Part shown: positions 16,443-24,164 of the stretch, one piece after another
Layout of the letters: every line of letters begins with the position of its first letter
Position numbering within the stretch: the stretch's first letter is position 1
Assembly: GCA_900546515.1 (NCBI GenBank)
Contig: URDG01000028.1
Coordinates: 1-35,139 of the forward strand
Source of the DNA: an uncultured Eubacteriales bacterium
GTDB lineage: Bacteria > Bacillota > Clostridia > Oscillospirales > Oscillospiraceae
Length of the DNA stretch: 35,139 bases
Direction of reading: 5' to 3'
Position numbers and translations under genes: made by a program
Notes under the pieces: model-generated
The model's database searches: none
Seen by the model: the letters and a program-made list of their open reading frames with translations, nothing else
What the model was told of the DNA's origin: nothing

Positions 16443-17393
16443 CTATCTTGCGTCATTCCGACTTTTCTGCCTTTCCTGATACCGGTGATAATATTCCAGC
16501 GCTTTTAGAATATACTCACCGGTTTTTTCGTAAGGAACGCTGGCAGGGATAAACCTTCTGGCCTCGGCGTACTTGATGTTGATCTTCTCCCTCTGGTTCG
16601 GCTTTTCCTCGCTCATGATCGACTCAATGACCTCGTTATTCAGTTTCCCGTCCTGGGAGAATCGCTTCAGCTTAATGGCCTGGGCAAGGGATGGCGTGGC
16701 ATCTGCGTAGGCGATTTGCTCCAGCAGGGCGCGCTGTTCCTCTTTTTGCAGGTACGAAAGCTCCACCGCCGGTCTAAACGCAATGCACCCCTCGTCAACC
16801 AAATCCAGAAGCTCCGGAATAAGCTCAGTAAGGCGAATATAGCGGTATACTTGGGCTTGTCCATCACCGGTTTCTTCTTTCAACAGAGCTGCCGATTTCA
16901 CTCCCTTTAACTTGTTATCCATTGGAGAACAAGTTAGGTCAGCACGTTCACCTTGTCGATTCATGGCTTCCAGCCTCATCTTGTACGAAAAAGCTTTTTC
17001 ACTGGGCAGTATCACAGAGCGCTGCAGGTTCGATTCCACCATTAGAATGATGGCCTCGTCTCGGGTCATCTCCCGCACCTCGGCCTTCACGGTATCAAAC
17101 CCAGCAAGCTCACAGGCCTTCTTTCTGCGATGCCCCGACACAATCTCGTACCGCCCATCCTCCTTTGGTCGGAGGGTGACAGGGGTGATGATCCCGCGCT
17201 CCTTGATGCTCTGGACAAGCTGATCCATGTCCTCGTCCAGCTTCACCTTGAAGGGGTGGTCGGGAAAATCGTCGATCTCCGAGAGGGGAATATCATAAAT
17301 GCGCGGGAGCTTGTTTTCCTTTCGCTCCGCGTCATTCATGAAAAGCTCATCGTACCCGGTCAGGCCCAGATCGATTTTTTGCACGCTCTTCAA
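16443..17393 (-). CDS. parB: ParB/Spo0J-family partition protein
   Basis: The 316-residue protein is a ParB-family CTPase and centromere-binding protein. The N-terminal ParB/sulfiredoxin-like domain carries GHRR (87-90) and ESNLQR (120-125), the conserved nucleotide-contacting motifs, and a helix-turn-helix region follows around residues 165-205 (QVYRYIRLTELIPELLDLVDEG surroundings). It starts at TTG 17393, nine bases after GGAGG, and overlaps the end of parA by 47 bases, so the two are translationally coupled. With ParA it should stabilise the excised or replicating form of the element; control of transfer is another known use of such pairs. Its 3' end carries a remnant of the junction sequence used in the small-gene cluster. 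Confidence 0.9.
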   Translation of the reverse strand: MKSVQKIDLGLTGYDELFMNDAERKENKLPRIYDIPLSEIDDFPDHPFKVKLDEDMDQLVQSIKERGIITPVTLRPKEDGRYEIVSGHRRKKACELAGFDTVKAEVREMTRDEAIILMVESNLQRSVILPSEKAFSYKMRLEAMNRQGERADLTCSPMDNKLKGVKSAALLKEETGDGQAQVYRYIRLTELIPELLDLVDEGCIAFRPAVELSYLQKEEQRALLEQIAYADATPSLAQAIKLKRFSQDGKLNNEVIESIMSEEKPNQREKINIKYAEARRFIPASVPYEKTGEYILKALEYYHRYQERQKSRNDAR

Positions 17394-18171
17394 TCTCTGT
17401 CACCTCCTTTGTGAGTGCCTCATACGCTGCTGCGACCTTGCCGTTCCTGTCATGGGAGAAGATGCTTTCTCCGGAAAGACTGCACTCCGCAGCTCTTACC
17501 GAAAAAGGAATTTCGGAACGGAACACGCGGATGTTCTCTCCCACGGTGGAACGAAGCGAGGAAATAATCGCCTTGGCGTTGTTGGTGCGGTTATCCACCA
17601 TCGTCAGCAAAATGCCGTCAATCTTCAGCCTCGGATTGATCTGCCGCTTGATCTTTGAAATGGAGCGCAGAAGCAGGTTAAGACCTTTGGTTGACAGGAA
17701 GTTCGGCTGAGACGGGATAATCACACTGTCTGCCGCAACCAGTGCATTGACCGTCATCATGCCCAGCGAGGGCATACAGTCAATCAGAATGTAGTCGTAG
17801 CTCTTTCTCATGCCGTCGATGGCGTTCTTCAGAACATACTCACGGCTCATGACATTGAACAGACCTGTTTCCATACCGGAGAGCTCAATGTTCGAGGGAA
17901 GCAAGTCCACACCCTCCTGGTGCCGGATAATTGCACCCTCCGCAAGCGGCTCATCATCAATGACCGACTGCATAAGGGAAGACAGCGATACATCCAGCTC
18001 GTCTGGGTTCTTTATGCCGAGGCTCACCGTTAAGCTGCCCTGCGGATCAGCATCCGCCAGCAGGACCCGTTTCCCGGAGCTTGCAAGTCCCACACCGAGA
18101 TTGACTGTGGTCGTCGTTTTGCCAACGCCGCCCTTCTGATTTGTGATGGCAATCACCTTACAGTTTTCCAT
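17347..18171 (-). CDS. parA: ParA-family partition ATPase
   Basis: A 274-residue ParA/Soj ATPase. The deviant Walker A KGGVGKTT is at residues 13-20, LLADADPQG marks the Walker A' region, and the Walker B-like DYILIDCMPSLGMM follows. It should bind DNA non-specifically in an ATP-dependent way and work with ParB. I chose ATG 18171 because AAAGGAGG lies eight bases upstream; an in-frame ATG at 18204 lies before that ribosome site. It is the first gene of the element arm, preceded by a 34-bp palindrome (18214-18247) and a long leader without genes. Confidence 0.92.
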   Translation of the reverse strand: MENCKVIAITNQKGGVGKTTTTVNLGVGLASSGKRVLLADADPQGSLTVSLGIKNPDELDVSLSSLMQSVIDDEPLAEGAIIRHQEGVDLLPSNIELSGMETGLFNVMSREYVLKNAIDGMRKSYDYILIDCMPSLGMMTVNALVAADSVIIPSQPNFLSTKGLNLLLRSISKIKRQINPRLKIDGILLTMVDNRTNNAKAIISSLRSTVGENIRVFRSEIPFSVRAAECSLSGESIFSHDRNGKVAAAYEALTKEVTEIEERAKNRSGPDRVR

Positions 18172-18213
18172 GGGGTTTTCCTCCTTTCTCTGAATTTGAA
18201 TCATTTCTGATCC

Positions 18214-18247
18214 ACGAAAGCCTCAAAATACCTTTTGGGGCTTTCGT
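18214..18247. repeat. 34-bp interrupted palindrome upstream of parA
   Basis: ACGAAAGCC (18214-18222), one mismatch, CAAAA (18224-18228), TACC, TTTTG (18233-18237), one mismatch, GGCTTTCGT (18239-18247). The 15-position arms match at 14 positions. Its position just before parA makes it a candidate parS-type centromere, a ParB or repressor operator, or a leader hairpin. It does not match the chromosomal parS consensus. Confidence 0.7.
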
Positions 18248-18373
18248 TGCTGCATTTCATTTTTCCTCGAACCCTAAATGCAGAAAAGGAAGTCATCAGA
18301 TGCCCGATAGCGAATCGGATCCATGGGAATCTCACCCCCGCCGGGTACTCCGCCGGTTCCGTAGAAAAGTATC

Positions 18374-18402
18374 ATTATACCCTAAGCCTGTCGTGGCCGT
18401 AT
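18374..18402 (-). promoter_or_regulatory. possible parA promoter (-10 only)
   Basis: A consensus TATAAT lies on the minus strand at 18374-18379, but the hexamer 17 bases upstream (ATACGG) is a poor -35. If used, it would give a leader of nearly 200 bases ahead of parA that contains the 34-bp palindrome. Confidence 0.35.
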
Positions 18403-18654
18403 CCGTAGCTGCCAGATATTTCAGAATGGTTTCGGGGTCGCTCTCCACCTTTTGTCCCGCTGATACCGTTAGCGGCAGGTGGGTCTTGGCGTACCTTCAT
18501 TTGGCTGTTGGCTCAAGGAATGTATCTGATGAATGTATATGAAATTTTCAAGGTTCCCGGAAGGCTTTTCGCCTTCTCACTTTCTCTTTGCCGAATTTTT
18601 TTGCGAGATTCCCACACTTTTTCAAAAAAATTTTTTGTGCCGGTTTTAGAAAAC

Positions 18655-18697
18655 AAAAAAGCGCCCACTGCGCCTGTTTAGTAGGCGTAGTGAGCGC
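18655..18697 (-). terminator. tandem terminator 3
   Basis: A 14-bp stem, GCGCCCACTGCGCC (18661-18674) with GGCGTAGTGAGCGC (18684-18697), has one mismatch and one G-T pair. On the minus strand six T residues (18655-18660) follow. Confidence 0.8.
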
Positions 18698-18730
18698 AAA
18701 AAATAAGACCCGGTGATTTCTCACCGAGTC
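18698..18730 (-). terminator. tandem terminator 2
   Basis: A 10-bp stem (18707-18716 with 18721-18730, one G-T pair) is closed by a GAAA tetraloop on the minus strand. It is followed there by TTATTTTTT, a standard intrinsic terminator. Confidence 0.8.
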
Positions 18731-18753
18731 TCATATCTGAACATATAGTTTTC

Positions 18754-18790
18754 AAAAAAACAGCCCCGCAGAATCACTTCTGCGAGGCTG
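18754..18790 (-). terminator. tandem terminator 1
   Basis: A 13-bp stem, CAGCCCCGCAGAA (18761-18773) with TTCTGCGAGGCTG (18778-18790), carries a 4-nt loop and, on the minus strand, seven T residues. It is the first of three met by transcripts leaving lysS. Confidence 0.82.
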
Positions 18791-18831
18791 AAATTCAATC
18801 GCACATTTTTCTCGGCATCCGTGGTGCACCC

Positions 18832-18861
18832 TTGGTGTAAATTGGTGTACGGATTGGTGTA
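18832..18861. repeat. three TTGGTGTA repeats beside the lysS stop
   Basis: TTGGTGTA occurs at 18832-18839, 18842-18849 and 18854-18861, that is at 10- and 12-base intervals (the last two read TTGGTGTAC). A palindromic GGTGCACC lies just before them. Near-helical spacing next to an element end fits recombinase or excisionase arm sites, or the decayed 3' end of a gene. Neither is shown. Confidence 0.6.
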
Positions 18862-18893
18862 CGAGAGGCTTTTTTAGCCCGATCAGGGGGCAA

Positions 18894-20855
18894 TCAATAG
18901 AGCTTTGCACCTGCCGGAATGTGAGGATCCACCATCAGCAAATGGAGCTTTTCCTCGCCGTTTTCGTGATGCACGGCGGAGATGAGCATACCGCAAGAGT
19001 CAATGCCCATCATCGCTCTCGGAGGCAGATTGGTGATTGCAATGCAGGTCTTACCGACCAGTTCTTCCGGCTCATAATATTCGTGAATACCACTCAAAAT
19101 GACCCTATCTACGCCGGTTCCGTCGTCCAAAACGAACTTTAAGAGCTTTTTGGACTTCTTCACAGCTTCGCATTCCTTGACCTTTACGGCACGGAAATCA
19201 CTCTTGGAGAAGGTGTCAAAATCGACCTGATTCTGGAACAGCGGCTCGATCTGAACATTGGAAAAATCGATCGGCTCGTCCTTAATCTCGATCTCGACCG
19301 TACCCTTAGCTCCGCCGATGATACCGACTTCCTCAGGCTTTTTCTCCGACTTGGGAGTGTCCAAAGGTTTCATTGTCGGGAAAAGGATAACGTCTCTTAT
19401 CGAGCTGCACCCCGTAAGGAGCATGACGCAGCGGTCAATGCCGATGCCGAGGCCGCCTGTGGGAGGCATACCGTACTCAAGGGCATTGATGAAATCCTCA
19501 TCCATCATGCCCGCTTCATCGTCACCGTGGGCGCGCAGCTCGACCTGCTTCTGGAAACGCTCGCGCTGGTCGATCGGGTCGTTGAGTTCGGAGAATGCAT
19601 TGCCCATCTCGCTGCAGCAGATGAACAGCTCAAAGCGCTCGGTCAGGCGCGGGTCCTTCGGGCTGCGCTTTGCGAGCGGTGAAACGTCGACCGGATGCAT
19701 GGTGATGAACGTGGGCTGCACCATCTTCTCCTCGACCTTCTGGTCATAGCACTCATATAAAGCATGGCCCCAAGTCGGCTCGACCTTGTCCATATCTACG
19801 CCGACGCTCCTTGCGGCGGCAACGGCCTCCTCGTCGGAATCGATCGCCATAAAGTCAACGCCGAGATACTCCTTGACGGCCTCCGCCATGGTCATGCGGC
19901 GGAAAGGCGGCTTGAGGCATACCTCATGCCCCTGCCATGTCACATCATATGTGCCGAGTATTTCTATGGCAGCGCCGGAGAGCAGATCCTCAAAGAGATC
20001 CATCATATCGTTGAAGTCCGCATAGGACTCATAGAGCTCAACAGTCGTGAACTCAGGGTTATGCTTGGTGTCCATACCCTCGTTGCGGAAGATACGGCCT
20101 ATCTCATACACGCGCTCCATACCGCCGACGATGAGACGCTTGAGGTTAAGCTCAGTGGCAATACGCAGATACATGTCTATATCGAGCGTGTTGTGGTGTG
20201 TGATAAAGGGTCGGGCAGTCGCGCCGCCGGATATGGTATTGAGGACAGGCGTCTCGACCTCAAGATAACCGCGGTTATCGAGGAAGCGGCGTACATAGCT
20301 TACGAACTTCGAGCGGATGATAAAGTTTCTGCGGCTGTCGTCATTGACGATAAGGTCAACATAGCGCTGGCGGTATTTGAGCTCGGTATTGGTCATGCCG
20401 TGGAACTTCTCAGGCAGCGGGCGCAGAGACTTTGAAAGCAGCACGACACTTGAAACATGGATGGAAACTTCCTCGGTCTTTGTCTTGAAAACATAACCGC
20501 TGACGCCAACGATGTCGCCGATGTCATATTTGCGGAAGTCTGAAAACTCCTGCTCGCTCACTGCATCTGCGCGGGTATAGAGCTGGATCTGGCCCTTATC
20601 ATCCTTTATATGGCAGAAAATAGCCTTGCCCATGCCGCGCTTTGACATGATGCGGCCTGCAACTGAGACGGTCTTTCCGTCAAAGCTGTCATAATTGTCC
20701 TTTATCTCCGCGGACCATGCCGTCCTTGAAAACTTTGTCTGCTGAAACGGATCTCTTCCGTCCTGCTGCAGAGCTGCGAGCTTATCGCGGCGCACCTGCA
20801 GGATCTCGGAGAGCTCCTGTGCCTCGTTGGCCTGATTGTTAACTGCTTCGCTCAT
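18894..20855 (-). CDS. lysS: lysyl-tRNA synthetase (class II) with C-terminal tRNA-binding domain
   Basis: A 653-residue LysRS that attaches lysine to tRNA-Lys. It has the N-terminal OB-fold anticodon-binding domain (about 50-155), class II motif 2 (IFRNEGMDTKHNPEFT) and motif 3 (GLGIGIDRCVMLLTG). Normal bacterial LysRS ends about there, near 500 residues. This one continues through a charged linker into a 110-residue domain (about 544-653) with FRAVKVKECEAV, LPPRAMMGIDSCGMLISA, the Trbp111/EMAPII-like tRNA-binding fold seen at the end of MetRS. The start at ATG 20855 follows AGGTGG by eight bases; the frame also opens at a GTG within that ribosome site. It is co-transcribed with greA. Confidence 0.93.
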   Translation of the reverse strand: MSEAVNNQANEAQELSEILQVRRDKLAALQQDGRDPFQQTKFSRTAWSAEIKDNYDSFDGKTVSVAGRIMSKRGMGKAIFCHIKDDKGQIQLYTRADAVSEQEFSDFRKYDIGDIVGVSGYVFKTKTEEVSIHVSSVVLLSKSLRPLPEKFHGMTNTELKYRQRYVDLIVNDDSRRNFIIRSKFVSYVRRFLDNRGYLEVETPVLNTISGGATARPFITHHNTLDIDMYLRIATELNLKRLIVGGMERVYEIGRIFRNEGMDTKHNPEFTTVELYESYADFNDMMDLFEDLLSGAAIEILGTYDVTWQGHEVCLKPPFRRMTMAEAVKEYLGVDFMAIDSDEEAVAAARSVGVDMDKVEPTWGHALYECYDQKVEEKMVQPTFITMHPVDVSPLAKRSPKDPRLTERFELFICCSEMGNAFSELNDPIDQRERFQKQVELRAHGDDEAGMMDEDFINALEYGMPPTGGLGIGIDRCVMLLTGCSSIRDVILFPTMKPLDTPKSEKKPEEVGIIGGAKGTVEIEIKDEPIDFSNVQIEPLFQNQVDFDTFSKSDFRAVKVKECEAVKKSKKLLKFVLDDGTGVDRVILSGIHEYYEPEELVGKTCIAITNLPPRAMMGIDSCGMLISAVHHENGEEKLHLLMVDPHIPAGAKLY

Positions 20856-20921
20856 CCAATATACCACCTATCACAATATTTGATTTGGGCGTGACATATT
20901 CTGTGCCGCGCCCAATGAAAA

Positions 20922-21410
20922 TCACTTATTCTCTACGGAAATTACCTTGAACTTCAGCACGCCTACGGGTGCCTCAATGCTTGCGATCTCACCGGCCCTG
21001 TGCCCGTGCAGACCTCTGCCGAGCGGCGAGTCGTCGGAGATGCGGCCCTCTCTGGGGTTGGCCTCCTGAGAGCCGACTATTTCAAAGGTCTCCTCATCGC
21101 CCTCTTCGACGTCAAGCACCCTTACGATGCTGCCGAGAGTAACGGTATCTTTAGGAGCGTCCTGCTCAATATTGTCTACGATCTCCGCGTTCTCAACGAG
21201 GACCTTCAGTTCGGCAATTCTGGAGTAGAGCTTGCCCTGCTCGGTCTTTGCTTCATCATACTCGCTGTTCTCAGAGAGGTCGCCGAAGCTTCTGGCTTCC
21301 TTTATGAGCTCTGCCACCTCTTTTTCCCTGACGGTTTCGAGGTATTCAAGCTCTTTCTTTATAGCGTCGAGACGCTCCTGACTCATTTTGAATCTGTTGG
21401 AATTAGGCAT
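20922..21410 (-). CDS. greA: transcription elongation factor GreA
   Basis: A 162-residue GreA, the cleavage factor that rescues backtracked RNA polymerase through its secondary channel. The coiled-coil tip has the conserved GDLSENSEYDEA with acidic residues D44 and E47, and the C-terminal FKBP-like domain ends with PVGVLKFKVISVE. Length is standard. The start follows GGGGAG by six bases. It is transcribed from a consensus promoter at 21476-21504 and lies 66 bases before lysS; the greA-lysS pair is common in Firmicutes. Confidence 0.95.
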   Translation of the reverse strand: MPNSNRFKMSQERLDAIKKELEYLETVREKEVAELIKEARSFGDLSENSEYDEAKTEQGKLYSRIAELKVLVENAEIVDNIEQDAPKDTVTLGSIVRVLDVEEGDEETFEIVGSQEANPREGRISDDSPLGRGLHGHRAGEIASIEAPVGVLKFKVISVENK

Positions 21411-21475
21411 AAAACGCTCCCCTTTTCAAATAATGATTCGCGTTTGAATTTATATAACAGCTAAAAAGCTTATAT

Positions 21476-21504
21476 ATTATATTGGTATTCCGCCGCCGTG
21501 TCAA
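21476..21504 (-). promoter_or_regulatory. consensus sigma-A promoter of greA-lysS
   Basis: TTGACA (21499-21504), a 17-base spacer and TATAAT (21476-21481) on the minus strand match the housekeeping consensus at all 12 positions. The -35 box contains the TGA stop codon (21501-21503) of the upstream S41 protease gene. Transcription would start near 21469, about 60 bases before greA. Confidence 0.85.
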
Positions 21505-22754
21505 CTCAAATATTTAAGGGCCGCCATGAGCTGATCGTCATTGGAGGTACTTGCGGAGCCGTCGCTGGCATTGCCGGTCGTACCGGCGGTAGTGCCTGTT
21601 GCGGAAGCATCGGAGTTATACACGATGGAATCCGGCACAACACCGCCTGCCTTGCATATGTCGGTGCCGTTTGCGGTGAGATACGTCTTGGTGGACAGGC
21701 GTATGGCGCTGCCGTCCTCGAGCGGAATAGTGACCTGCGTCCTCGTTCTGCCGCTGGTCGGTTCGCCCATCAGAAGCGCCCAGTTATACTCTTGGAGCAC
21801 AGCCGCAAAAAGCTCGGCTTCGCTGTAGGTCTCAGTATTTATCAGTACGACAATGGGTATCTGGACACACATGCCGTCCGACTCAGTGACCTCCTCTTTT
21901 CCGTCCTTGTCGCGCTCCACGAAGAGCGTTCCCTTGGGCAGCAGATAGTCGAGCAGCGACGCAGCCTCGGCTTTAAGACCGCCGGGATTGCCGCGCAGAT
22001 CGATGCAGAGCGCGACGGCTTTCTGCGCAAGCAGATCCTCGATCGCATTTATCGCATCCTGACCGCTCCCGGCCTCGAAGTTGTCTATCTTGATATATCC
22101 GGCCTCAGTCTTCTCCATACGGTAGCTGACGGGGCTGACATATGACGACGTGCAGTCGACCTCTATGGTGCTCTGCCCTTTGCTTATGCCGAGAGTGAAT
22201 TTTGTATTCAGTCTGGAGCGGATAAGCGTGCGCACATAGTCAATATCCTGAGCGGTGACATCTATACCGTCAACGTCGGTGATTATCATACCGGCGCTGA
22301 GACCGGCCCATGCCGCGGGAGAATCCGCGTTTACGGCAACTACCTGATATCCGCCGGAATTCTCATCCTGCATTATGGTCATGCCTATATTGGAATATTC
22401 ATTTGTCGCAGAGAGCTGATACGTCTTGTACTCGTCGGCGGTCATGAAATAGCTCCACGGGTCGCCGAGACCTGAGACCATTGCTGCCGCGGCAGAATCG
22501 CCCATTGCGGTCCTGTTCACTTCATCAATGAACTTATCGTCGACAATGTCCTTTATCTCTATGTAACGCATGGCCTCGTCATAATCGGTTTTCCCGCCGA
22601 CGTTCTCAATGATCTTATGCGAGGTCAGATAATACGTCCCCGCCGTCAGCACGGCGCACACAAGAATGACGTATTTCAGGCGTATGCCTATATTCAGGAT
22701 AGCTACCAATACCCTGCCGATATTGTACAGCAGTCTCTGGAATAGATTCTTCAA
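21501..22754 (-). CDS. S41-family carboxyl-terminal processing protease, catalytic Lys replaced by Arg
   Basis: A 417-residue membrane-anchored CtpA/CtpB-type protein: an N-terminal transmembrane helix (about 27-45), a PDZ domain (about 120-190), the S41 core with IDLRGNPGG (251-259), and a Ser/Thr/Gly-rich tail. In the family the nucleophile sits in a SASE-like motif and a Lys 25 residues later (GEPTFGKG) is the general base. Here the motif is YSEAE (S311) and the matching block is GEPTSGRTRTQ, so the Lys position is R336. Activity may be lost or altered. The start is TTG 22754, supported by GGGAG six bases upstream. It follows ftsEX and two M23 genes, suggesting a role in tuning cell-wall hydrolases. 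Confidence 0.85.
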   Translation of the reverse strand: MKNLFQRLLYNIGRVLVAILNIGIRLKYVILVCAVLTAGTYYLTSHKIIENVGGKTDYDEAMRYIEIKDIVDDKFIDEVNRTAMGDSAAAAMVSGLGDPWSYFMTADEYKTYQLSATNEYSNIGMTIMQDENSGGYQVVAVNADSPAAWAGLSAGMIITDVDGIDVTAQDIDYVRTLIRSRLNTKFTLGISKGQSTIEVDCTSSYVSPVSYRMEKTEAGYIKIDNFEAGSGQDAINAIEDLLAQKAVALCIDLRGNPGGLKAEAASLLDYLLPKGTLFVERDKDGKEEVTESDGMCVQIPIVVLINTETYSEAELFAAVLQEYNWALLMGEPTSGRTRTQVTIPLEDGSAIRLSTKTYLTANGTDICKAGGVVPDSIVYNSDASATGTTAGTTGNASDGSASTSNDDQLMAALKYLS

Positions 22755-22809
22755 GTCGAGCTCCCTTCAGCCGCCGGCTCATGCGGCTATTTATCTGTTC
22801 TCATTCAAA

Positions 22810-22886
22810 GGACGCGCCGCAAAATGCGGGCCTGCACAGTCCCCTTATAAGGACTGCCATGCATGGTCCCTTTTCACCGCGCGTCC
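22810..22886 (-). promoter_or_regulatory. multi-hairpin intergenic element between M23 and S41 genes
   Basis: The 140-base gap contains a closing stem GGACGCG/CGCGTCC (22810-22816 with 22880-22886) enclosing CAGTCC/GGACTG (22837-22842 with 22851-22856) and CCGCA/TGCGG (22817-22821 with 22825-22829). The stems are compatible with a branched RNA fold on the minus strand. No U-run follows, so it could be an mRNA stability or processing element. I match it to no known riboswitch. Confidence 0.45.
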
Positions 22887-22894
22887 GGTATAAA

Positions 22895-24142
22895 TCATAC
22901 TCCGCAGCTGTCGGAATAGGTCAGGCCGCTGAAAAACTGCTCGGGATCGATACGCGAGCCGTTGCTCCAGACCTCAAAGTGGCAGTGCGGGCCGGTAGAG
23001 ACGCCTGTGCTTCCGACATAGCCTATCGTATCGCCCTTGGATACCGTCTGTCCGTTGCTCACCGCGATGGACGACATGTGGCCGTACAGTGTCTTGTAGC
23101 CGTTTCCGTGATCTATCATCACACAGTTGCCATAGCCGCTGTTGACGCCGGCCATTGTGACCGTGCCGCCGTCCGCCGCCACGATCGTAGCGCCGGATGC
23201 AGCGCCTATATCAATACCCGTGTGGGATTTGGTCGTGCCGTATATCGGGTGCGTGCGCAGGCCGAAGCGGCTGGTGAGATACGTGCATGACGGGACGGGC
23301 CAGGTAAACGCGCCGGTGCCGGTCACGGAACCGCCCCCGCCGCCGCTTCCGCCGGATGCAGCCGCCTCGGCTGCGCGCTGCTTGTCCAGCGCAATGACCA
23401 TATTGGCGACATTGGTCTCCGCCTGCTGCTCGGCCGCCTGGAATTCCGCCAGAACCGCCGCATTGTCCGCCAGATTCGCGGTAATATCGGTGATGAGCCG
23501 GGTCGCCTCTTCAAGCTCTTCCTCGAGCTTCTGCTGCTCGCTGCGCAGCTCATCCTGTTTTTCAACGATGTCGGACTTGTACTCCTCGTACTCCGCCACG
23601 ACAGCCTCCGTGTTCTCGCGCGCCTCTATATAGGCGTCCTCGAGCTGACGGTCGCTCTCCATGATCTCTCCGATATCGTCCACCGCAGTAAGCAGCTCGC
23701 CCAGATCGGAGGTGTTGAGCAGAAACGCGACGAAATTATACGATCCGTTCTCCTCCATCGCGCGCACACGGCTGCGGTACTTTTCAAGCTGTTCATCCTC
23801 AAGTGCCTTTGCTTCGACGACCTCAAGGCTCTTGTCCGCGATCATATCGTCATACAGCGATATTTCCTGCTGGGTCAGCTCTATCTGCCACTGCGTGTAC
23901 ATATTCCGTTCGTCAAGCGCCTGCTTGACCGCAAGCACGCTTGCCTGCTGCTGTTTGAGCTCATTCACAACAGCCTGCTGCTGCTGGCGCTGCTTTACGA
24001 GCGCATCGCGCTCTGCCTTGAGCTCATCCAGTTCCTCCTGTGACGCCGCGCTTGCCGAAACAGGCACCGCCGCCGGCATTACCGGCAGCATAAGAACCAG
24101 TGCGAGAAGCACGGTCAGGAGCTTTTTATATCTGTGACTCAT
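22895..24142 (-). CDS. EnvC/RipC-like M23 peptidoglycan endopeptidase (second copy)
   Basis: A 415-residue secreted or surface-bound murein hydrolase. It has a signal peptide (1-33, SASA), a long coiled coil (about 35-255) and a Gly/Ser linker, then an M23 (LytM) domain with all zinc and catalytic residues: H307 and D311 (SHTGID), H355 (LYGHMSS) and H386-x-H388 (PHCHFEV). M23 enzymes cleave peptide cross-links in peptidoglycan. The coiled coil and position after ftsEX mark it as an FtsX-activated hydrolase. It starts 22 bases after the other M23 gene with only a weak ribosome site, so translation is probably coupled. It ends with an unpaired Cys (DSCGV). Confidence 0.9.
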   Translation of the reverse strand: MSHRYKKLLTVLLALVLMLPVMPAAVPVSASAASQEELDELKAERDALVKQRQQQQAVVNELKQQQASVLAVKQALDERNMYTQWQIELTQQEISLYDDMIADKSLEVVEAKALEDEQLEKYRSRVRAMEENGSYNFVAFLLNTSDLGELLTAVDDIGEIMESDRQLEDAYIEARENTEAVVAEYEEYKSDIVEKQDELRSEQQKLEEELEEATRLITDITANLADNAAVLAEFQAAEQQAETNVANMVIALDKQRAAEAAASGGSGGGGGSVTGTGAFTWPVPSCTYLTSRFGLRTHPIYGTTKSHTGIDIGAASGATIVAADGGTVTMAGVNSGYGNCVMIDHGNGYKTLYGHMSSIAVSNGQTVSKGDTIGYVGSTGVSTGPHCHFEVWSNGSRIDPEQFFSGLTYSDSCGV

Positions 24143-24164
24143 ATCAAAATACCAGAACTGCCTG

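Larger units (their letters stand above)
18248..18893. other. 645-base gene-free junction between parA and lysS
   Basis: I see no convincing gene here. The only long frame, an 80-codon one at 18300-18542 on the plus strand, lacks a ribosome site and a familiar motif. The stretch holds a nested hairpin at 18445-18482 (CCACCT/AGGTGG outside CCGCT/AGCGG), a perfect 6-bp hairpin GAAGGC-TTTTC-GCCTTC at 18561-18577, a -10-like TATAAT, three tandem terminators and three TTGGTGTA repeats. It marks the change from element genes to housekeeping genes. Confidence 0.6.

Noticed and set aside
18300..18400. tRNA-like sequence as an element attachment site
   Set aside because: I looked for a cloverleaf and a TTCGANNC-type T loop near the junction on both strands and found none that pair.
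18300..18542. 80-codon plus-strand frame between parA and lysS
   Set aside because: There is no ribosome site and no membrane or fold signal, and it crosses paired structures. I treat the stretch as leader or junction sequence.
18832..18861. Short repeats taken as a CRISPR array
   Set aside because: The units are 8-9 bases with 2-4 base gaps, far too short, and no cas genes are present.
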